From NCBI GenBank assembly GCA_963565915.1, contig OY751493.1:1-64000 (forward strand): a stretch of DNA of 64,000 nucleotides. The letters are read 5' to 3'. The stretch comes from Entoloma clypeatum. Taxonomy: Eukaryota > Basidiomycota > Agaricomycetes > Agaricales > Entolomataceae. The notes beneath the pieces are model-generated. The model was given only the letters and a program-made list of their open reading frames with translations. It made no database searches and was not told the DNA's origin. Position 1 is the stretch's first letter. The number at the start of each line of letters is the position of its first letter. Made by a program: the position numbers and the translations under genes. Shown here one piece after another: positions 21,959 through 33,500 of the stretch.

Positions 21959-23431
21959 TCACTGCGTGCTCAGCTTGGTGAAGTAATCTGCCATCAAACC
22001 TACCCAGACAATCCATCCCAGCTTCCCATTCCTGTTGAAGTTTTCTACGCAAGAAAAAACGCTTATCAGAACGGCTTCCCAATCAGAGGACCACGACAAC
22101 TCACCCCAGCAACTGGCCGGATCGTTCAGATTGACGGTCTTGAACTGCCACACAAGATGCGCCGTTGCTCCGCCCACGGATACCGCGAAATACGGAACGC
22201 CTTGGGAGTTCAGATATCCGGCGATCGCAAGCATCGACACGAACCCAGCGCCACATAGAGTAAGCAGAGGTCTGATCCAGGATCCGAATAAGATTGCAGT
22301 GGACCGTACCCCCATCTTGACATCGTCTTGGATATCTTGGCAGGCATATATAGTATCTGGGTATGGCGTGAGTAAAAAAGTCGTTTGGCAGTAGTTGCAA
22401 ATCGATCGCACCATACATCATGGTCCAGCTAGGGGGCGGATCGTCAATGGAACGAATAAATGGAACCCTGTCAGTGCAAAACTCACCACCAGCAACCAGC
22501 CATCGCTACCGAAAGAAGGGGAACATCCAGCTTCCCGGTTAGCATGACCCATGCCGTTATCACTCCAAAATTCATGGCGAAGCCGAGCCACGCCTGGGGC
22601 CAATGCGTTATTCGTTTCAACAGTGGGTATATTGCGAATCTAGGAGGGTTCTATGAATGTCACCCTTCAGCGATATCAAGGTTGGCTTACAGAGGAAGCA
22701 ACTGGAATAGAGTGACGTATAACCTGTAATAAACATTCAATACGGTCTGACCATTATAACATTTTCTGAATACTCACGCTAGGCCATGAGTAGTCGCCAC
22801 GAAGAACGCAATTCCCATGATGTATTGAACCACCAGAAAAACGGTAGCACCGAATACAGACACTCGGCCACTGGCCAGCGGGCGCTTCTTGGTCCGTGCT
22901 AGATCAACGACAGATGCTTTCGTCAGTATATCATTAATTCAACCAATGCATTTTCTTACCAACTCCAGCGTCCATTTTTCGATCAAAAATATCGTTAATG
23001 GTGCATGCTGAGCTGCGCAAAATGAATGCGTCGATAAAGCACTTCAGGAGATAAGGAATATAGTCTCCAATGGGGAGCTTGATAAAACATGCTGCCATCG
23101 TAAGACCCCATGCTACAAAAATAACAATTTAGCGGGGTCTGTGCTCCCGAACTATCGACGTACCGAAAGGCCAAAACATCAATATCGTCCCCGTTGGCTA
23201 TGAAGATATTAACACACCAAACGGTGTTTTGTTAAAGAAATGACTGACTTTATCTAACCGGATGAGCTCAAGATACGGTCTGATGTGGACAGGCATTATA
23301 CTGAGTGGAAATTTGACCGTTGGTTTGGAAGGCTGGTGGTGAACAATTAAAAGCGTTGTCGTTTCCGTTTCATAGCTGTGACCCATGTTGGCTGGAAATG
23401 ATGAGTTGATGAGAAGAGGATACGTTTGCAT
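21959..23431 (-). CDS. UbiA-type polyprenyltransferase, copy A
   Basis: Nine exons, complement(join(21959..22044, 22105..22356, 22412..22428, 22487..22639, 22691..22723, 22778..22898, 22960..23112, 23164..23197, 23249..23431)), total 1,032 nt in frame, 343 aa. The first Asp-rich motif is NDIFDRKMD, followed by RTKKRPLASG. The second is DTIYACQDIQDDVKMGVRST. Hydrophobic segments such as VFGATVFLVVQYIMGIAFFV fit a multi-pass membrane enzyme. Family members transfer prenyl chains to aromatic acceptors (COQ2 in ubiquinone synthesis, or meroterpenoid enzymes). Two subtelomeric copies rather suggest secondary metabolism. A downstream start at PVHIRPYLELIRLDK (Met near 23296) is also possible. Confidence 0.88.
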
Positions 23432-25227
23432 TCGGCTTTATACTCTCCCTCACTAAAAGGGCCCGGTTGCGGAAACAGTATAGTCGGGTTCGCCTGGCCT
23501 AAGGGAGAACATAGCCGGAATCTGCTAACCAATGGTGGCGACAAACACAACGATCTCCAGTCCTGCAGGCTGCCCACGAGATCTGATATGCGAAACAGAT
23601 TAGGCTAACTCCGATGGCAAGAGATGAGGAACTTCTGACCGACATCGAGTTTAAATGCCACATAACATCAGTCTAAATGGAGAAGGTTTAGATTCCTTGG
23701 GGCTTACATCTTTGCATATTCGAGATCAACCAAAGCTCGGCGGAAACAAGGGCTGATTGCCTCGACACCCGTATTTCGCCGGCCCTGACGCACATATACC
23801 TCCAAACCTGACCCCCCGCGACGGCATCGTTCGGTGTTTGGTGTCTTGAGAACTTCTCTCGTACCAAGATCAAGAAGCATCGATCGAATTACCCAAGGCG
23901 ATCCTAACCGACTGTGCCGACGTACCCAATCATGGCTTGGTACCCGTTTTGTCGAATGAACATTCTTGCAACTGACCCTTGCTGCAAACAACAACTTTGG
24001 AATCCTGAGGGTCACGCAGCTCGAACATACATGATATGATTGGGCTGACATGATAACGTTGGGTGACGTGTCGATAACGGTCCACTGCGCTCGAAATACA
24101 TTCGTGGTCATTTCCCATGACTAAACCGGGAGTTGAAGCTTTGCGTAGAAGATTCTGATAATCTGATATGTGGCGCAGTGCGTGAATTGAAGCCGATCCA
24201 GAGGCGTTGGAGACTGGACTCCTTTGATCCTTCTATGCCTAGATATTTCATGATCTACTCCGTCGATCAGTGACTGAAACATACGGATATGAATAACATA
24301 CGGTACGAGAAATCCTCTCCAATTCAATCTCCTCTAAACTTTTCCGCCATCCTTTGTTCACTTGGTCACCCGCACATAACTGCGGTTGTATCGGAAGGAC
24401 AACGGCGATCACAATAGTCGATGGTATAATTCGAGTTTCCAATCTAAGTGAAGCTTTCCACGCTGGCAGAGGTGAGATTAGGACTTGAAGTCCTCTCATC
24501 GATCATCAATTCCGACTTCATCGCATCACTAAACATTCAACGCCAGAAGGATGGGGTGAACATCAGAACTCAAAAGAATGATTCTAACCAGACGGCGTGT
24601 AAACTCGAAGCAGAGAACATTGAAAATCTGACCTTCAAGTGGACCGGGAAGTGTATAGACATGAAGATTATGCGGCCGTGTTCCTTTCACCCCGTCGATG
24701 TTAACTGCCGGAATAGTTAGCACATACGAGACTAGAACATAATTGGAGGTCCTGGAGTTCTCAGTCACGGCAACGTGCTATGCCAGTTGAGTTTTCAGCA
24801 TCTTGATTCTGCGGCGACTCCATCAAGACTCCATGCAAAGCTTCCTTTGTCCTTTCCAGTCGGACTCCTTTTCCATCGGAGGTTCTCCTACATCAAAGTG
24901 TAAAACTGTTCCTTGAGTTACATAAGACGAACAATGAGAATACTTCTTCAAATCCTCAAAGCTTCATGTGGGGATGGAGGCTTCAAGACCGAGTATCTCG
25001 GAGCCTCAAATTTCAAGCTGATTCATCAACAGAAACACGTGGCATTGATCACGTGATCAGCATCGGCCAACAAACGTCCAACCACTTTCCAGATTTAAAA
25101 TCCGTACCCCTCATTCCGAACGCCACAAAGTCTTTCATGATATCGGTGCTTCAATCGAAGTAATTCGCGTTCAAGTTGGAATTGTCGGTGTATATCACCC
25201 CGCCTCCATACGCGTAAAGGAGCATGC
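23432..25227. other. Upstream part of duplication A, unidentified coding potential
   Basis: This region is conserved in copy B (46185-49496). Minus-strand frames near 24499-24250 (LPAWKASLRLETRIIPS, QVNKGWRKSLEEIELERI) and 24111-23704 (MLLDLGTREVLKTPNTERC) look partly coding, but no splice model joins them convincingly. It may hold a decayed or novel partner gene of the prenyltransferase. Confidence 0.4.
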
Positions 25228-25421
25228 TGTGGGGGAGCAGTTCTGGCTGACCGCGGACCTCGCGTCATGTGATCGGTCATGTAGATAGTAGTTTGTCTAG
25301 GGTTGCGGAAATAACTCGGCTGAGGTTCCTTACAGCTAACTAAGTATCGATAGACCCGATTTCACTTTTTTACTGCTCAGGATTTGTGTTTACTTGTGGA
25401 GCTGGGACAAATAACATATCT
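25228..25421. repeat. Inverted arm, left
   Basis: This is the reverse complement of 35540-36290 once two insertions there (35639-35980 and 36001-36228) are removed. It starts TGTGGGGGAGCAGTTCTGGC and begins exactly where duplication copy A stops matching copy B. Confidence 0.8.
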
Positions 25422-26005
25422 CCATATGTTCACCATCGATGTACGCCATATTTCAGCAATCTCAGGGATGAATGTAAAGAAATATACTGAAACAAAAGTG
25501 AGCTTGATCAACGATTCACAAAGGTTAGTTCAAAATGGAGAGAAACAATAAATTCAGTAGTTCGGAATGCAGTACCACTGTAGCCGGCAGGGTTAGTGCG
25601 TCGGAACAATAATGGCTTTGGCGCCCATGCTCAATTGATAGCGAGACCACGAAATAGGCTACACGGAGCCTATAGATGCTACTCGATTTGACAACTCATG
25701 GCAGAATACTCCCTCTCACCATCGCAATCTATGGTCTTCAGGTCAGTCGCTGACTCGCTGAGTTTTATCTGTTGCAGCAAGTTGAAATTCTCTATGATCC
25801 GTTACCCAAACAATACATGGCAGGGTTGGGGGTCATCAAGGCTGAAATATTGAGGAACGACGAGAGCATAGGGGAAGGCTCCTGGAGGGTGTATAAAAAC
25901 ATTCCAGTCTAAACTTGGTGAGTTGTCTTGTACCCCATGTTGAATGTGAATAACAGTCGAGATTCCATCCAAAGTCGAGCACCGAGGATGGCATATTGGC
26001 TGCGT
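25422..26005. other. No gene seen
   Basis: AT-rich stretch upstream of the gene at 26006, presumably its promoter. Confidence 0.4.
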
Positions 26006-27479
26006 ATGAGCGATACTCATCCAAATATTCACCCTGTTTTGGATGCCTTACAAGGCCCCCCACCACCTTATTCCTGCGACGATCCAGACTCCGCAATGCC
26101 CCTACCTCGCGTAGTCACACCTCCACCAGTCCAACTTCTTGTGAATCCTACTGTTACAGCACATGCCCAGCCCCAAGCCCAGCCTACACCGGGGAGACTT
26201 GAAACAAACGGTAAGTTACCCTCCATAATTCAACTCTCATTTGTTGAGATGCTTATTCTTTATCTAGATATCCGTCAGATTACCTTATCTATTCCCCTCA
26301 ATACCGGAGTTGTTGGAGGAATTATTTCACGTGTCGATCTCCGCCTCCCAGTCGACCTTTCTTTCAAAGATTTCTTCTCTCGTGTTTGCGCGCGGATGGA
26401 CCTTGACCCCGGTAATGCCATCATTGGATACAAGTTCTCTGGTGATCGAGCTCGCGATCCCCCTTTCCGGCTCACTTCTGAAGAGGATTTGTGGGCTGCA
26501 ATGATCAAAGGAGTTGAAAAGATTAGAAGAGCAAGATCTAGGGCCGTGATGATGGAAATTTCGAACCTCGTATGTGTTCTGTTTCATTCAAGTCTATTAT
26601 TATGCCTTATTCTCATATTATTTGCAGCAACCTCCTCACGAAGTAGCCGCTGCGCGTACACAAAGGCGTGGTCATGCCGCCGCGGCTGCCACTCCTCACA
26701 CCGTGAATAACGAGCCAGATACTTCTGTGAGCTTTGCTCCTGAGCTGCGTGAGCTCAAACAACGACTTCAATGCCAGCGTCATGATGGTCGATATTGCTA
26801 CATTAACCCCTTTGATGGGACCCATGCCTTCCAAGACATCTATATGCTTACTTATTGGGCGAAAATGGTGGTAAGTCTTACATGTCGAACCTGAATACCC
26901 TCACCAGTCCCTCATCGAGCACCCCAGATGCTTGGAGATGCAACATACGAGAGGCCGCCCGCTTCCCGTACCTTTGACGCAGACCAAGTGCCCAAGCGAC
27001 GCCGTATCGATCGCCGTGACCCTCCCAATACCCCTTCCATCCATGTTCACGTTCCCCCTTGTCACATCAGTGCCGCTCAGGCCACACATTCCGATGAGCC
27101 ATTGACCAATCATGTTTGCCAGCGCCGTGCCAACACAGAATTGTCATTTTGTGCTGCCATCAATGCTCCTGCACCGTCCACCGATGATGAGGCTCCCCTT
27201 GTTTCTTATCCACCCATCTATGCTCTTCTCGATGAGCTTCATGACGCCCTACCCCTCCATTGCTATCCTCAGTATGAAGCCGCCCTTATCTCCCATGGGA
27301 TTGTGTATGTCCACAATATTCCTTTGGTCGCCCCAGACTTTTTTGTCGACATTGTCGGTTTGCCACGAGGAGCTGTTGGAGATTTGATCGATGGCGCGCA
27401 AAGGTTGATGAGATGCGCAAAAAAGCGAAAAGCCCGCAACGTCAATAAGAACAAAGAGAACAGGCCATATGCAACTTGA
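26006..27479 (+). CDS. Mushroom-typical unknown protein
   Basis: join(26006..26210, 26268..26569, 26628..26870, 26928..27479) gives 1,302 nt, 433 aa. Introns of 57-58 nt have GTAAGT/GTATGT donors. It has a Pro-rich start and a mixed domain with LTSEEDLWAAMIKG. Further on are RYCYINPFDGTHAFQDIYML, a basic patch KRRRIDRRD and a C-terminal block DFFVDIVGLPRGAVGDLIDG followed by a KKRKARNVNKNKEN tail. From memory, proteins with this layout (an xDIYxLTxWAK box and a C-terminal VVGMPRGA-like box) are numerous and unassigned in Agaricomycetes. A nuclear role is inferred from the basic patches only. Its position between the inverted arms suggests it could travel with the neighbouring transposase. Confidence 0.65.
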
Positions 27480-27712
27480 AGACTGACTACAAATAAGCGG
27501 TAAGTTGTACAAGTACTGTATATGAATAACGGGCGACAAGTCAGATATTGTAATGTTTAAGATAGTGTATACTAGTATATACAGAGAAATACTCGAGGAG
27601 ATGCTAGTACTAGTTACTCAAGTAGCAGAGAACATACAGGAATTACTTGATAATCAAGTAGAATTGAATTGTACGTAGCCTTATTGAAGAATTACATGTA
27701 TTTTTGATGTGC
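27480..27712. other. Convergent intergenic space
   Basis: An AT-rich stretch with TATACTAGTATATA-like palindromes between the 3' ends of the unknown gene (plus) and the transposase (minus). Confidence 0.4.
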
Positions 27713-28484
27713 TTACATGAAGTAGCCACAATGACGAAACCAACCCTCTGTTTTCTCGATGGTTACAGTCCCAAAAACTGCCTCCCATAGAAGTCTATAT
27801 GGCTCACATGTGATCTCACCGGAAAGCTCCCCACGAGCATAGTCACGATTTGCAAGAATCCAGGCTTTAATGGCAGAGAACGCCTCTTCGATTGGGTTGA
27901 AGTCGGGAGAATATGGAGGCAAATAGAGAATTCGCATCCCACTGCAGAGTCAACTTTTAGAATGTATAAAAAAAAGTATTTTGTATCATACCGGGCCAGT
28001 ACCATCTGTTCCAGAGCAATAGATTTATGGATACTCGCATTATCCATCACAAGAACAGAGTTTCGACCAGGAAATGGATTCATGTTATCGAGAAGGCCAT
28101 CAACAAATCCATTGAATAATTGAGATGTGTAGGCACGATCTTGTACATCCAGATGTAGAATACCATTGAGAGAGAGGGCTGGAAGAATAGAATATCTAGA
28201 AGGTGAGTCAAATTCAGAATCTCTAGCAAGAGTCATTGAATGGAACCTGCCGTTTGCCTTGAACAAAGTAGTCGCGCCGTCTCGCCCGTCCATTGATTGG
28301 TGCCCAGCCATATTGACGCTTCGTCGTATTCCGATTACATGCAGACTCATCAAGAAAAACTAATTGCTCAGGTTGGTAATTCTCTGCAACCGTGATCTGA
28401 TATTCAGCTCGCCGATCCTCGTTGCGCTCGAGAGCAGGTCGAGAGATCTTCTTGCGAGAAAGCCCGCGATGGCATAGAGCCTTT
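27713..28484 (-). pseudogene. IS630/Tc1-type DDE transposase, C-terminal part (split by Gypsy)
   Basis: It continues the coding sequence from 35053-35427. It has LVFLDESACNRNTTKRQYGW (first Asp), SVLVMDNASIHKS (second Asp) and [20 protein letters not shown] (Glu), ending in TAA at 27713. Introns lie near 28194-28248 (GC-AG type, donor GCAGGT) and 27941-27990. Removing the Gypsy element and one CCTTT copy restores an unbroken frame (ISK|ALCHRGLSRKK), so the gene was intact until the insertion. Confidence 0.85.
28480..28484. repeat. Target-site duplication CCTTT (left)
   Basis: CCTTT directly precedes the 5' LTR. The same five bases follow the 3' LTR at 35053-35057. Confidence 0.9.
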
Positions 28485-28852
28485 TGTTATGGACTAACGA
28501 CTACGGACGTATATGCTTACTTTTTCACTTTTACTCATCGGCCCCCGCTTACACATATCGTATTATACTTTATTTCCTTTAGTATACTTCGCTCCCGCGC
28601 TGACTCGCTTTCCGCAGCTGTCTGACTCATTCCGCAGTCGTCTTACTCAGACGCACTGCCTTCCACAGTTATCTTACTCAGATACACTGCCTTGCGCAGC
28701 ACTGACTCATATGCTATCGCCTATAGTCAGTACCTATATAAACCCTTTGTACTATAGCTAGATTCCTTAGATTTAGCAATCACATTGCTCTTCGCCTTTC
28801 CATCTTCCTGCATACTCTGCCCGAACCTTGGAACGGTTTGTTACGCATAACA
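28485..28852 (+). repeat. Gypsy-1 5' LTR
   Basis: It starts TGTTATGGACTAACG and ends GTTACGCATAACA, with internal CCGCAG...TTACTCAG repeats and a TATATAA box near 28735. Confidence 0.93.
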
Positions 28853-28862
28853 AGTTGCTAAA

Positions 28863-29641
28863 TCTCGTTAGGTTCGCCCAGAGCGAAGAGAGCAACTACC
28901 AGACGAGTCAAGACGTCGCGCTTCTTTGAAGACTTCACCAGTAACCCATTCAGCACGCCAGAAACCCGACAGGAGGAGCTAAGTCCTCGAGACAGTATCG
29001 ATTTTACGCTTATCCAGCAGTACATCGAATCGGAGATCCGTCGCATCCTACAGCAGGTGCTTGACGAAGAACTAGACAACGACGAGCATCGCCCCCACGG
29101 CGAAATAGCAGAGAGCATCCATCTTGCTCGGCAACACCAGATCGCGCGTTACAACGCCCGACAGAACGAACTCGAAAGCTTTCGCGTTCAAGAAGGACCT
29201 CAGACAGGTCGGATCACAGAGATCAGAGAGTTTATCGGTGTCCAGACAACCGTTATCAGAAGATTGATTAGGACGCTCACATCGAGACGTCCCAGAGCCG
29301 CATCACCACGTCTTACTCGAAGCAGCAGATCTACGCCCACTTCACCACCGACGAGCAACAGACCGAGTACAACCGTTGGGCACGAAACGAGAGACTTGAC
29401 CCCTTCTCGCGACCAACAGACGCGCAGGAACAGAGATTCCTTAGAGATCTACAGAGGAAATACCCCGAACGTTTTGCCACCGATTCCGCCGACGAGTCCC
29501 CTGACGAATTTACTTTTGACTCCGCGCAGTCAGATACCGAACAGACGCCTAGAACAGGGACTGATTTTCAACCCCTACCTATATCCCGAACCCCATCTTC
29601 ATCCCAACAATCCGACACCTCTCCTACTCCGCAGGTTCTAG
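28863..29641 (+). CDS. Gag N-terminal region, upstream frame
   Basis: An open frame reads AKRATTRRVKTSRFFEDFTS, TLIQQYIESEIRRILQQVLD and ARQHQIARYNARQNELESF. It is conserved in the second copy at 56830-57084. Coding then appears to move to the gag frame near 29270 (IYAHFTTDEQQTEYNRWARN, RFLRDLQRKYPERFATDSAD). No ATG starts either block, so an intron or a frameshift is likely. It is probably the N-terminal part of Gag. Confidence 0.45.
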
Positions 29642-29643
29642 AC

Positions 29644-30513
29644 ATGGCAGAAGCACCAACAGTACAAACAATGGATACATCCAAGATCATCAAAGATCCT
29701 GGGATGTTCAAAGACAGACACACCTTCGACGAGTGGTGGAAAGCCACCAAATTATACATCAGGTTCCAGAAGGGACTGTCCGACGATCAGAAGATTCTTG
29801 CGGTGTTATCCCGCATGATGGAAGGGTCCGGTAAACACTGGGCCAGCAACAAGTTAGACGACCTTGCCACCGATGGCGAGAACATCACCTGGTTAGGATT
29901 CTCAGACGACATCGCTACGCGATTCTCTATTGCCAACAAGTTGGCAGCGGCCAAGGCGAAACTCGAAGTCCTGAAACAGGAGAAACGCACCATCGACGAA
30001 TTCTTGGACGAATTTGAAGAGATCTTGAAGCTGTCAAACCTTGGCGAAGAAACCGGGAAATACATCCTGGAAAAGAACGTCAACCGCAGAATTTCTGAAC
30101 AAGTGGCTAGCGATGGCAAGACGTACACTGATTACACAAAGGAGATCAGAAACAAGGGACGACAGATGGAGGGACATGCATTAGTCATCCGAGGGGGTGG
30201 CGACACACGCACCGGATCGGGTACCACTTATGGTGGTCAAGGCAAAGCCATGGAGATCGACAAAGCAGGAGTAGCCCGTTGCTACAACTGTCAGCGCTTT
30301 GGTCACCTTGCCAAAGACTGCAAAGCCCCAAAGAAGAAAGATGGTCGTAAGTGTTTCAACTGCGACCAAGAAGGACATATCGCGCGCAACTGCCGCAAGC
30401 CGAAGAAGAACTCAGGAAAGATTAGGAAGGTGTCTGATGGAGATACTGATGATGACGATGAAACCATCACCATAGAGACCGATGAGAAGGATTTTCCCGA
30501 AGGGTCCGATTAA
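29644..30513 (+). CDS. Gypsy-1 Gag
   Basis: The 289-aa capsid/nucleocapsid protein has two CCHC zinc knuckles near its C-terminus (CYNCQRFGHLAKDC and CFNCDQEGHIARNC), which bind the element RNA. A retrotransposon gag helical domain precedes them (DEFLDEFEEILKLSNL). The tail is acidic. The frame is open upstream to ~29270, so the true start may lie further 5'. Confidence 0.9.
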   Translation: MAEAPTVQTMDTSKIIKDPGMFKDRHTFDEWWKATKLYIRFQKGLSDDQKILAVLSRMMEGSGKHWASNKLDDLATDGENITWLGFSDDIATRFSIANKLAAAKAKLEVLKQEKRTIDEFLDEFEEILKLSNLGEETGKYILEKNVNRRISEQVASDGKTYTDYTKEIRNKGRQMEGHALVIRGGGDTRTGSGTTYGGQGKAMEIDKAGVARCYNCQRFGHLAKDCKAPKKKDGRKCFNCDQEGHIARNCRKPKKNSGKIRKVSDGDTDDDDETITIETDEKDFPEGSD

Positions 30514-33500
30514 ACGACGCTAAGTCGCGACCCTTATCCATTAAACGAACTCGCTTGCCTGGTGCAGTTACAGACAATATAACTTATGTTATCCCTGCAA
30601 AGCGAGCCGTTGCGTCAACTAAGATTGTCAAGGGAGATAAACCTCCGAAACGACGAGAGATCAAGCTGCAAGCTCAGATCAAAACACGACGAGGACCAAA
30701 GGCCATTCGACCCGAGGTCGATAGCGGATGTGAACGCACATGTATCCATCCCAGAATAGTACGTGAACAGAACCTTCCCACACGTGGAATAAAGCCCATA
30801 TCAATCCTAAATGCGGATGGATCACCGAACCGACAACAGAAAGCAGAAAAACTTGCTGAAGTCAAGCTGGACTTAGGAACACACCAGGAAACCATGGAAG
30901 CAATGGTATTGGACATTGGGAGAACGGATATGCTTTTGGGACATGACTGGTTGGTGCACCACAACCCTACAATCAATTGGACGACCGGCGCCGTAACATT
31001 CAACCGATGCCCATCAACGTGTCAAACCAAACACTCGGATTTCAGGGTTAACCTTAATGGTCGCAAACATCGGGTGCGCATGGTGGAAGTACGAGACAAG
31101 GACGCACCCAAGAAATCAGATCAGAAATGGAAGCCCGGAGACCCCATATTGGAAGCAGTCACTCCCACACCACCTCCCACAACCAAACGACCCTCATATG
31201 TTGAACGTTTTGCCCATCTTTTTGAAAAAGAAAACTTTGACAAGATCCCAAAGGAAAGGGAATGGGACCACGGCATCGAACTTACACCGGACGCACCAAA
31301 GGAGCTAGGGGGAAACACGTACCCTATGACCCAAAAGGAGCAAGAAGAACTGGACGAATTCATCGATGAAGGCCTGGCAACCGGAAAGATCCGACCGTCC
31401 AAATCCCCTTATGCATCACCCTGCTTCTTCATTAACAAGAAAGACGGTTCCAAACGATTGGTACAGGACTATCGCACGGTTAACAAATTCACGGTTAAGG
31501 ACAAATTCCCACTCCCACGCATCAACGACCTCTTGGATGTATTGAAGGACGCAGTCTACTTCAACAAAATGGACATCATGTGGGGATACAATAATGTGCG
31601 GATCAAAAAGGGTGACGAATGGAAAGCCGCCTTCTTGACCAGCCGAGGATTGTTTGAACCATTGGTCATGTTTTTCGGTCTCTGCAATTCCCCGGGAACG
31701 TTCTCTCGGATGATGGCCAGCCTATTCAGGGATCAGATCCGTCGGCGCATCTGTGTGATTTACATGGATGACATAGTGGTTATTGGTAAAACCAAGGAAG
31801 AACTCGCCCGGAATACCGAAGAGATCTTGCAGATCCTGTCGGACAATGACTTGTTCCTAAAGGAGAAGAAGTGTCTTTGGGAAGTAACGAAATGCCCCAT
31901 ATTGGGATATGTCGTGGGTGAAGGATGTGTCGAGATGGAAACTAAAAAGGTGGACACAATCCGGAACTGGCGAGTACCCACATCAAAAAAGGAAGTCCAG
32001 AGGTTCCTGGGATTTGCCAACTTTTATCGACGCTTCATTGAAGGATACTCAAACATCGCAAAGCCACTCACGACACTTACGGGAAATACAGCATTCACAT
32101 GGGGACCAGCGGCGCAAGAAGCATTTGAAGGTCTCATACGGGCAATCACGACAGCACCAGTCTTGGCATTGCCCAAACCGGACGGACAGTTCAGGGTTGA
32201 AACCGATGCATCGGGTTATGCAATTGGAGCGGTACTCTCACAGAAACAAGACGACAAGTGGCATCCTATCGCGTTCTTGTCGCGGACCATGTCCGCGGCC
32301 GAACAGAATTACGAGATCTATGACAAGGAACTCTTGGCAGTCATGGAAGCACTGAAGGACTGGCGACATTATCTACTTGAAGCCAAGGAACGTTTCGAGA
32401 TCTTAACCGATCACAAAAACCTGGAGTATTTCCGGCGTCCTCAGGACCTAAATCAACGACAGAGGCGCTGGAAGATGAAGCTACAAGACTATGACTTCGA
32501 ATTGCGACATGTACCTGGGAAGACAAACGCGAAAGCAGACATCCTGTCACGTTTACCCTGGTATGAGACGGAACTCGAGCCGCAGGACAGCGACCAAATG
32601 CTCAAGGAGGGGCTATTTTTGAAACGATTGGAATCAGAAGATGTGATACAAATGGAGATGTTCACGGAGGAACAATTCTTTGAAGGGGGTGAAACATCTG
32701 ATTCCATCAAAATTGGAAACATCACAACCATCGAAAACCCATGGATCGTACGCATCAAGGCCTCGAATCGCATGGAAACAGAAGTAGCCCAGGGTCTGAA
32801 GAAGAATCCTCACTGGTACCAGCAGGAAAATGGCATCACCTACGCAGGAGAACGAGTCTATGTTCCACCAGACCCACAATTGCGCCAAGAACTGATGTTT
32901 GAAGCGCACGACGCACCAGTGGCAGGACATCCAGGACAGTATCGAACACATGAACTTCTCACTCGCACCTACTGGTGGCCCACCATCCTACATGACGTAA
33001 AGAAGTATGTGAAAGGTTGTGACACCTGTCAACGCAACAAGATCAGCCGCCAAAGGAGACACGCCCCTCTGCACCCTAACGCCGCGCCAAGTCAACCATG
33101 GGAAGATATAGGGATTGACGTCGTGGGACCGATACCAGAATCTGATGGGAAGAACGCAATTCTGGTCATCACGGACAGACATTCAAAGATGCTTCATCTC
33201 ATCCCGACAACTGTGGAACTATCGGCTGAAGGATTAGCCAAGATCTATCGGGACCAGATATGGAAACTTCATGGAATTCCCAAGAAGATCATCAGCGATA
33301 GGGGACCGCAGTTCGCCGCGAAGTTTATGGAGATACTTTGCCGCATGTTAGGGATCAAAAGAAATCTGTCCACTGCGTACCATCCACAGACTGATGGACA
33401 GGCCGAACGATCGCATCAGGAAACCGAGGTGTTCTTACGAAACTTTGTCAACCATCTACAAGATGATTGGGCAGAATGGATCGCAATCGCAGAATTCCAG

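Larger units (their letters stand above)
21664..25227. repeat. Segmental duplication, copy A
   Basis: About 3.56 kb matches 44429-49496 (minus a 1.5-kb insertion) at roughly 97% by eye. It carries a prenyltransferase gene plus ~1.8 kb of upstream sequence, and both copies have the same orientation. The left edge is GATTTCCCAATAGGACCA and the right edge is GTAAAGGAGCATGC. Confidence 0.92.

Noticed and set aside
28163..28761. Plus-strand frames in the Gypsy LTR region, also at 34713-34961
   Set aside because: Identical because they lie in the two LTR copies. No coding features.
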